Below are positions 12,587-16,398 of a stretch of 16,398 nt of DNA, piece by piece. A model generated the notes under the pieces. It did not search any database. It was not told where the DNA came from and saw nothing but the letters and a program-made list of their open reading frames with translations. The stretch covers positions 1 to 16,398 of the forward strand of contig JAIRXX010000106.1 in the NCBI GenBank assembly GCA_031268065.1, in the 5' to 3' direction. The translations under genes were made by a program, and so were the position numbers. This stretch comes from Propionibacteriaceae bacterium. GTDB taxonomy: Bacteria; Actinomycetota; Actinomycetes; Propionibacteriales; Propionibacteriaceae. Within the stretch, counting starts at the first letter, position 1. The number at the start of each line of letters is the position of its first letter.

Positions 12587-14015
12587 CGCGGTGTCGCTCA
12601 ACGGCGTCAGCTTCAGCTACGCCGCCGCAGAGCGCGATTCATTAACCAGGCTGGATCTGTCGCTGCGGCCCGGAGAATTCGTGGTGCTCGCCGGGCCGTC
12701 GGGTTCGGGGAAGACCACGTTGACCAGGCTGGTCAACGGCCTGATCCCGCATTACTACGCCGGATCGTTGTCCGGACAGGTACTCGTCAACGGCATCGAT
12801 CCCAGCGCATGCCCGCTGTGGCGGCTCCCGGTGGGATCGGTATTCCAAAATCCGCGCGCCCAATTCTTCACCACCGACACCGCCAGCGAGATCGCATTCG
12901 GGGCTGAGAATCTGGGGCTGGACCGCGCGGAAATCCTGCGCCGGGTCGATGAGGCAGTCGCGGCGCTGGGGCTGGCGGAATTGCGCGACCGCTCAGTTTT
13001 CGCCCTCTCCGGAGGGGAGAAACAACGGGTGGCTTGCGCGTCGGTGGCCGCCGTCAAACCCGCGATCTTTGCGCTGGACGAACCCTCAGCCAATCTGGAC
13101 CTGAAATCGACTGGTCAACTGCGCGAGATCATGGCGGGTTGGAAGGCCAGCGGCGCAACCGTCGTCGTAGCCGAGCATCGGCTGGGTTTTCTGCGCGACC
13201 TGGCCGACCGGGTACTCGTTTTCGCGGATGGGCAGCTGCAGGCGGAATACAGCGGGGCCGCTTTCCGCTCGTTGGGCGATGGGCAGTTGCACCGGTTGGG
13301 GCTGCGGAGCGCCTGGGGCAAAACGATGGCCGCGACTTCGCCGCCGGACGGCGTGGACTGTTTCGAGGTCGAAGGTTTGGTCTGCCAACAGCGCCGTAGC
13401 CAGGCGCCGGGGCTGTCGGCGCCAGCGCGGGGCCAGCGGATCGAGATTGGCGATCTGCGCATCCCCAAGGGCAAGGTGACCGCGCTCGTCGGGGCTAATG
13501 GTTGCGGCAAGAGCACTTTCGCCGCCTGGCTGGGCGGATTGCGGCGCGACCGGGAGGGAAGATTCAGCGACGGCCAGCGGGAATGGAGCACGGCCCAGCG
13601 CCGCCGCCGGGTATTCGTGGTGCTGCAGGACGTAAACCACCAGCTCTTCACCGAAGCTGTGGCTGAGGAAATCGCGCTGGCGCTGCGCCTGGCCAGCCCA
13701 ACCAGCCAGCCCTTGTTGAGTGTGGACCAGATCATGGAAAGCCTCGACATCTCCTCCGTCGCAGACCGCCATCCGATGTCGCTTTCCACCGGGCAGAAGC
13801 AACGCCTGGCAATCGGCGCCGCACTGGCCAGCGGCAGAGAGCTGATCGTCTTGGACGAGCCGAGCGCAGGCCTTGACCTCAACCACATGTTTGGCGTGGC
13901 GAATGCCTTGCGGATGTTGGCGAGGAGCGGCCAAACCGTGGTGGTGGCCACCCACGACACAGAATTGGTCGCGGCCTGCGCCGACAACATCATCAGCTTG
14001 GACCGCCCGCGCTAA
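12576..14015 (+). CDS. ECF transporter ATPase, fused double-domain
   Basis: Two ABC ATPase domains are joined in one 479-aa chain, replacing the usual separate EcfA and EcfA'. Domain 1: Walker A GPSGSGKTT (40-48), Q-loop Q91, signature LSGGEKQRV (144-152), Walker B FALDEP (165-170), switch H201. Domain 2: Walker A GANGCGKST (306-314), Q351, a variant signature LSTGQKQRL (403-411), Walker B IVLDEP (424-429), switch H460. A less conserved linker spans about 215-290. The start is taken as the TTG at 12576, overlapping ecfT by 11 nt; a GTG at 12591 is an alternative. Both catalytic sites look intact, with serine replaced by the variant ST in the second signature. Confidence 0.93.
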   Translation: MSDSAVSLNGVSFSYAAAERDSLTRLDLSLRPGEFVVLAGPSGSGKTTLTRLVNGLIPHYYAGSLSGQVLVNGIDPSACPLWRLPVGSVFQNPRAQFFTTDTASEIAFGAENLGLDRAEILRRVDEAVAALGLAELRDRSVFALSGGEKQRVACASVAAVKPAIFALDEPSANLDLKSTGQLREIMAGWKASGATVVVAEHRLGFLRDLADRVLVFADGQLQAEYSGAAFRSLGDGQLHRLGLRSAWGKTMAATSPPDGVDCFEVEGLVCQQRRSQAPGLSAPARGQRIEIGDLRIPKGKVTALVGANGCGKSTFAAWLGGLRRDREGRFSDGQREWSTAQRRRRVFVVLQDVNHQLFTEAVAEEIALALRLASPTSQPLLSVDQIMESLDISSVADRHPMSLSTGQKQRLAIGAALASGRELIVLDEPSAGLDLNHMFGVANALRMLARSGQTVVVATHDTELVAACADNIISLDRPR

Positions 14016-14016
14016 A

Positions 14017-14848
14017 ACGCCCAGGCGTTCAAACCCCTGCCGGACCCCTCCCGGATTCAGGATTCCTTCGCGGTCGGCCCTTGCTTGTTCGCGCGGTTCT
14101 GCCAGAAATAGGCGGCCAGCATCCCCAGCAAGATCAGCCCAGACAGCCACAGCAGGTATTTGCTGTACGCCTCCATCAGCGCGACAGCGGGCGCGCCGAT
14201 CAGATAGCCGATGGCGAGATAGCCGGAAGTGGTGAACAGCGAACCAATCAGGCTGACGGTGAAAAACTTCCGGAAGCTGGTCCCAGCCGACCCCAAGACG
14301 ACGAGGATGACCCCGCGCGGGAAGATCGGCAGGGCTGCCAGCAGCAGCGCCGGAATCTCATATTTGCGGGCAAAGCGCTCAGCCCGCTCGTTGCGCCGCC
14401 TGACCCGTTCTGACTTGCCCGACCAGACCTCGATCAGGTTCCGGCCCCACAGCTTTCCCGCCCACCAGTAAACCCAGTCGAATTTGATGGTGCCGAAGAT
14501 GCCGATGGCAAGCACCAGCGGCCACCAGGGATCGCCGGTGGCGGCGAGCGCCCCCGACATGATCTGCCCGGTGTAATGGCCCATAGCGCCGAATACCTGC
14601 GGCACCAAGGCGAGCAAAGTCGGACGCAGCGGCATGATGACCAGCCCGTAGATTCCCACCACGCTGAGCCAGGCGAAGCAGGTCAGATCGGATTTGGTCG
14701 GCCTGTGCCGCCAGGGCAGCGACGGGTCATCCCACCACTCACGCTCTTGCTCTTGCCCACCGGCGTCTGAAGCTTGTTCGACCACGTAGAAGAGCCTACC
14801 CGACGGTTTGCACGGCGAAGCCAGCCTGCCCGATACGCCCAGGCGTTC
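14017..14848. repeat. 14-bp repeat flanking the DedA gene
   Basis: acgcccaggcgttc occurs at 14017-14030 and again in the same orientation at 14835-14848. The first copy lies just after the ECF ATPase stop and the second just upstream of the DedA gene. Each copy is itself a near-palindrome (ACGCC-CA-GGCGT), so it could be a short hairpin or a protein site. Confidence 0.55.
14057..14785 (-). CDS. DedA-family (VTT domain) membrane protein
   Basis: The 242-aa protein has several TM segments and the core of the DedA/VTT family. GIFGTIKFDWVYWWAGKLWGR (96-116) matches the family's G-D-Y-G-G region. ALPIFPRGVILVVLGSAG (151-168) matches its P-x-x-R re-entrant segment, with F171-F175 following. DedA proteins act in membrane homeostasis; some flip undecaprenyl phosphate or phosphatidylethanolamine, so lipid transport is possible but unproven here. 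The GTG at 14785 is chosen because the frame upstream (to a TTG at 14854) shows no family residues; no clear ribosome binding site is seen, so the start is uncertain. It converges with the ECF operon 41 bp away. Confidence 0.75.
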   Translation of the reverse strand: MVEQASDAGGQEQEREWWDDPSLPWRHRPTKSDLTCFAWLSVVGIYGLVIMPLRPTLLALVPQVFGAMGHYTGQIMSGALAATGDPWWPLVLAIGIFGTIKFDWVYWWAGKLWGRNLIEVWSGKSERVRRRNERAERFARKYEIPALLLAALPIFPRGVILVVLGSAGTSFRKFFTVSLIGSLFTTSGYLAIGYLIGAPAVALMEAYSKYLLWLSGLILLGMLAAYFWQNRANKQGPTAKES

Positions 14849-14880
14849 CAGCAAGACGGCTGCGGCTTCTGCGGCTGATC

Positions 14881-14908
14881 CGGCGTTCAGCGGCGTTCAG
14901 CGGCGTTC
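14881..14908. repeat. 10-bp tandem repeat, 2.8 copies
   Basis: cggcgttcag occurs at 14881-14890 and 14891-14900, followed by cggcgttc at 14901-14908. It is non-coding, so length could vary freely. The core gcgttc also ends the nearby 14-mer repeat. Confidence 0.8.
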
Positions 14909-15001
14909 CCAAGCGGCGGCGCGGCTGTTGGTCCACCATCTAGACCAGGTTGTCTCGCATACGGACACATCGCCTGCGGAGGCGACAAGTGGCGCAACTC
15001 G

Positions 15002-15015
15002 TGACAGTATTGTCA
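15002..15015. promoter_or_regulatory. TGACA-N4-TGTCA palindrome, candidate operator of msmK
   Basis: TGACA (15002-15006) and TGTCA (15011-15015) are perfect arms around GTAT, 80 bp before the msmK start. A -10-like TATTGT overlaps it (15008-15013). A transcription factor site is likely from symmetry and position, but the regulator cannot be named. Confidence 0.4.
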
Positions 15016-15095
15016 GGTACCGGTTTTTCCGGCACCCAATGTATTCCACTAAGGATCGTCGGGCACGTACCTGCCCGTGGAAAGGATGAGGTGGC

Positions 15096-16190
15096 ATGGC
15101 CACTGTTACATATAAAGACGCCTGTCGCATTTACCCCGGAACTGATCACCCAGCCGTAAACAACCTGAGCCTTGAGATTGGCGACGGTGAGTTCATGGTC
15201 CTGGTTGGCCCCTCTGGCTGTGGCAAATCGACGTCGCTGCGAATGCTGGCAGGCTTGGAAGAAGTCAACTCCGGGCAGATCATGATCGGTGACCGCGATG
15301 TCACCGACCTTCCGCCCAAAGACCGCGATATCGCGATGGTTTTCCAGAACTACGCGCTGTATCCGCACATGACTGTCGCCGACAACATGGGCTTTGCGCT
15401 CAAGATGGCGGGAGTCCCCAAAGAAGAGCGCGCCCAGCGCGTTATGGAGGCCGCCAAGCTGCTCGGCTTGGAAGAATTCCTCTCCCGCAAGCCGAAGGCG
15501 CTGTCTGGCGGCCAACGCCAGCGTGTCGCTATGGGCCGCGCCATCGTGCGCCAGCCCCAGGTCTTCTTGATGGACGAGCCGCTGTCCAACTTGGACGCCA
15601 AGCTGCGCGTCTCGACCCGCACCCAGATCGCCGCGCTGCAGAGCAGGCTCGGCGTCACCACCGTCTACGTCACCCACGACCAGGTGGAGGCCATGACGAT
15701 GGGAGACCGGGTTGCGGTGATGAAAGAAGGCATCCTGCAGCAGGTTGACAGCCCGCTCACCCTCTACGACGCACCGTCCAACTTGTTCGTCGCCGGATTT
15801 ATCGGATCGCCTGCGATGAACCTGATGACCGGCGCAGTCGTTGACGGCGGCGTGCGAATCGGCGACTATGTGATGCCGGTTCCGCGCGAAGTGCTGGCGA
15901 AGGCGACCGGCGAGGAGACCCTGGTGTTGGGTATCCGCCCGGAGAATTTCGTCGTTGCCGAAGAGGGCATCAGCATTGATGTCGATGTGGTCGAGGAACT
16001 GGGCGCCGATGGCTATATCTACGGCACGCTGGCCGGGTTGGCCGATGATGAGAAGTTGACCGCGCAGCAAATCGTGGCCCGCATCTCAGCTCGGACCCCA
16101 CCCAAGCGCGGCACGAAGATCAAGCTGAACGCGGCTGACAAGGCTGGCCTGCACGTCTTCTCGGAGAAGACGCAGCTGCGCATCAGCTAG
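15096..16190 (+). CDS. Carbohydrate ABC importer ATPase (UgpC/MsmX type)
   Basis: This 364-aa cytosolic ATPase powers sugar ABC importers of the CUT1 class. The nucleotide-binding domain is complete: Walker A GPSGCGKST (38-46), Q-loop Q84 in FQNYALYP, signature LSGGQRQRV (136-144), Walker B VFLMDEP (156-162) and switch H194. After about 235 comes a TOBE/OB-fold regulatory domain containing GSPAMNLM and GIRPENF, as in MalK, UgpC and MsmX. The ATG at 15096 follows a purine-rich AAAGGATGAGG. No permease or binding-protein gene lies nearby and a strong terminator follows, so it is a stand-alone gene. Such orphan ATPases in Gram-positives often serve several sugar importers encoded elsewhere. Confidence 0.93.
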   Translation: MATVTYKDACRIYPGTDHPAVNNLSLEIGDGEFMVLVGPSGCGKSTSLRMLAGLEEVNSGQIMIGDRDVTDLPPKDRDIAMVFQNYALYPHMTVADNMGFALKMAGVPKEERAQRVMEAAKLLGLEEFLSRKPKALSGGQRQRVAMGRAIVRQPQVFLMDEPLSNLDAKLRVSTRTQIAALQSRLGVTTVYVTHDQVEAMTMGDRVAVMKEGILQQVDSPLTLYDAPSNLFVAGFIGSPAMNLMTGAVVDGGVRIGDYVMPVPREVLAKATGEETLVLGIRPENFVVAEEGISIDVDVVEELGADGYIYGTLAGLADDEKLTAQQIVARISARTPPKRGTKIKLNAADKAGLHVFSEKTQLRIS

Positions 16191-16219
16191 TTAGCCCTGA
16201 ACGCTAAGCCAAACCTTAA

Positions 16220-16253
16220 CGAAGGCCGACTGGGGAAACCCGGTCGGCCTTCG
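16220..16253 (+). terminator. Strong terminator after msmK
   Basis: The 34-nt sequence folds into a 15-bp stem (cgaaggccgactggg with its complement, one T-G wobble) closed by a GAAA tetraloop, 30 bp after the msmK stop. Its position between convergent genes suggests it also ends the purM-like transcript arriving from the right. Confidence 0.85.
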
Positions 16254-16301
16254 CAATTCCTGGTTGGGCGGACGCGCGGGAGAGGCGGGACAAACCCGAA
16301 G

Positions 16302-16398
16302 CTAGCCGCTGGCCGCCACGACGTCACCGACGAGCCAAGTCTCCACCTGCCGGGCGGCCAGCACCCGGCGGGCGGCGTCCACCGCCGCCTCAGGCAGG
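16302..16398 (-). CDS. purM: Probable purM C-terminus (AIR synthetase), partial
   Basis: Only the last 31 codons before a TAG at 16302-16304 are in the window. They read LPEAAVDAARRV, then LAARQVETWLVGDVVAASG. The pattern of an alanine-rich helix followed by a W-x-x-G-x-V ending resembles the C-terminus of phosphoribosylformylglycinamidine cyclo-ligase, which makes aminoimidazole ribotide in purine synthesis. The presence of purD and purB nearby supports this but does not prove it. Base composition and codon use look coding, so a gene is likely even if the name is wrong. Confidence 0.5.
   Translation of the reverse strand, partial: LPEAAVDAARRVLAARQVETWLVGDVVAASG

Larger units (their letters stand above)
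14786..15095. other. 310-bp intergenic region upstream of msmK, no gene seen
   Basis: This divergent region between the DedA gene and the sugar ATPase holds no supported gene. It contains the second 14-mer repeat (14835-14848), a 10-bp tandem repeat (14881-14908), TCGCC/GGCGA (a small hairpin around 14970-14985), the palindrome at 15002-15015, and a hairpin GGTACCGG/CCGGCACC with a T5 loop (15016-15036, one mismatch). Convincing -35/-10 boxes were not found. Confidence 0.5.

Noticed and set aside
13086..14150. Long open frames (up to 354 codons) antisense to the fused ECF ATPase
   Set aside because: They lie opposite two intact ATPase domains and have no recognisable motif.
14940..16070. A 376-codon open frame antisense to the msmK-type ATPase
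   Set aside because: It overlaps a complete ABC ATPase with all motifs; the antisense translation is His/Gln/Arg-rich and shows no domain.

Overview
The window is high-GC bacterial DNA that reads as an ordinary chromosomal segment of an actinobacterium. The DUF3263 protein, the PurB and PurD sequences, the CmtR-type repressor, frequent GTG/TTG starts and several apparently leaderless genes all fit Actinomycetota. A Propionibacteriales-like host is possible, but I cannot fix the genus by reading.

Layout, left to right. Positions 1-200 hold the 5' end of an IS30-family transposase and the probable outer end of that element. It lies next to odd tRNA-derived repeats, a 17-bp perfect hairpin and tRNA-Ala(UGC). 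Next is an alanine module: an Lrp/AsnC regulator (minus) divergent from alanine dehydrogenase (ald), then the D-Ala/D-Ser/Gly permease gene cycA, preceded by a nested inverted-repeat leader. A metal-responsive pair follows: a CmtR-like ArsR repressor translationally coupled to a small transport-domain-only CDF-type membrane protein. On the minus strand, purD-purB (purine synthesis, 4-nt overlap) converge on that pair. The far right edge shows the C-terminus of a probable purM.

After tRNA-Thr(UGU) come an unrecognised two-TM protein with internal 10-residue repeats, manA, a DUF3263 gene behind a palindromic operator, and a HemG-type (flavodoxin-like) protoporphyrinogen oxidase. Divergent from hemG is a complete ECF transporter operon: a Trep_Strep/MptD S component, EcfT, and a fused double ATPase. 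The right part holds a DedA-family membrane protein (minus), a 310-bp intergenic region with repeats and a TGACA-N4-TGTCA palindrome, and a UgpC/MsmX-type sugar-importer ATPase ending in a strong terminator.

How the parts work together. Ald interconverts L-alanine and pyruvate, CycA imports alanine/glycine-type amino acids, and the Lrp protein probably senses them. CmtR and the CDF protein would form a Cd/Pb or Zn response unit. The ECF operon has no obvious substrate; its divergent pairing with hemG makes a heme or porphyrin link worth testing. I see no CRISPR array, phage or toxin-antitoxin system. The best candidates for undescribed biology are the cycA leader structure, the hemG/ECF pairing, the palindromic promoters of DUF3263 and msmK, and the anti-T-arm repeats next to tRNA-Ala.
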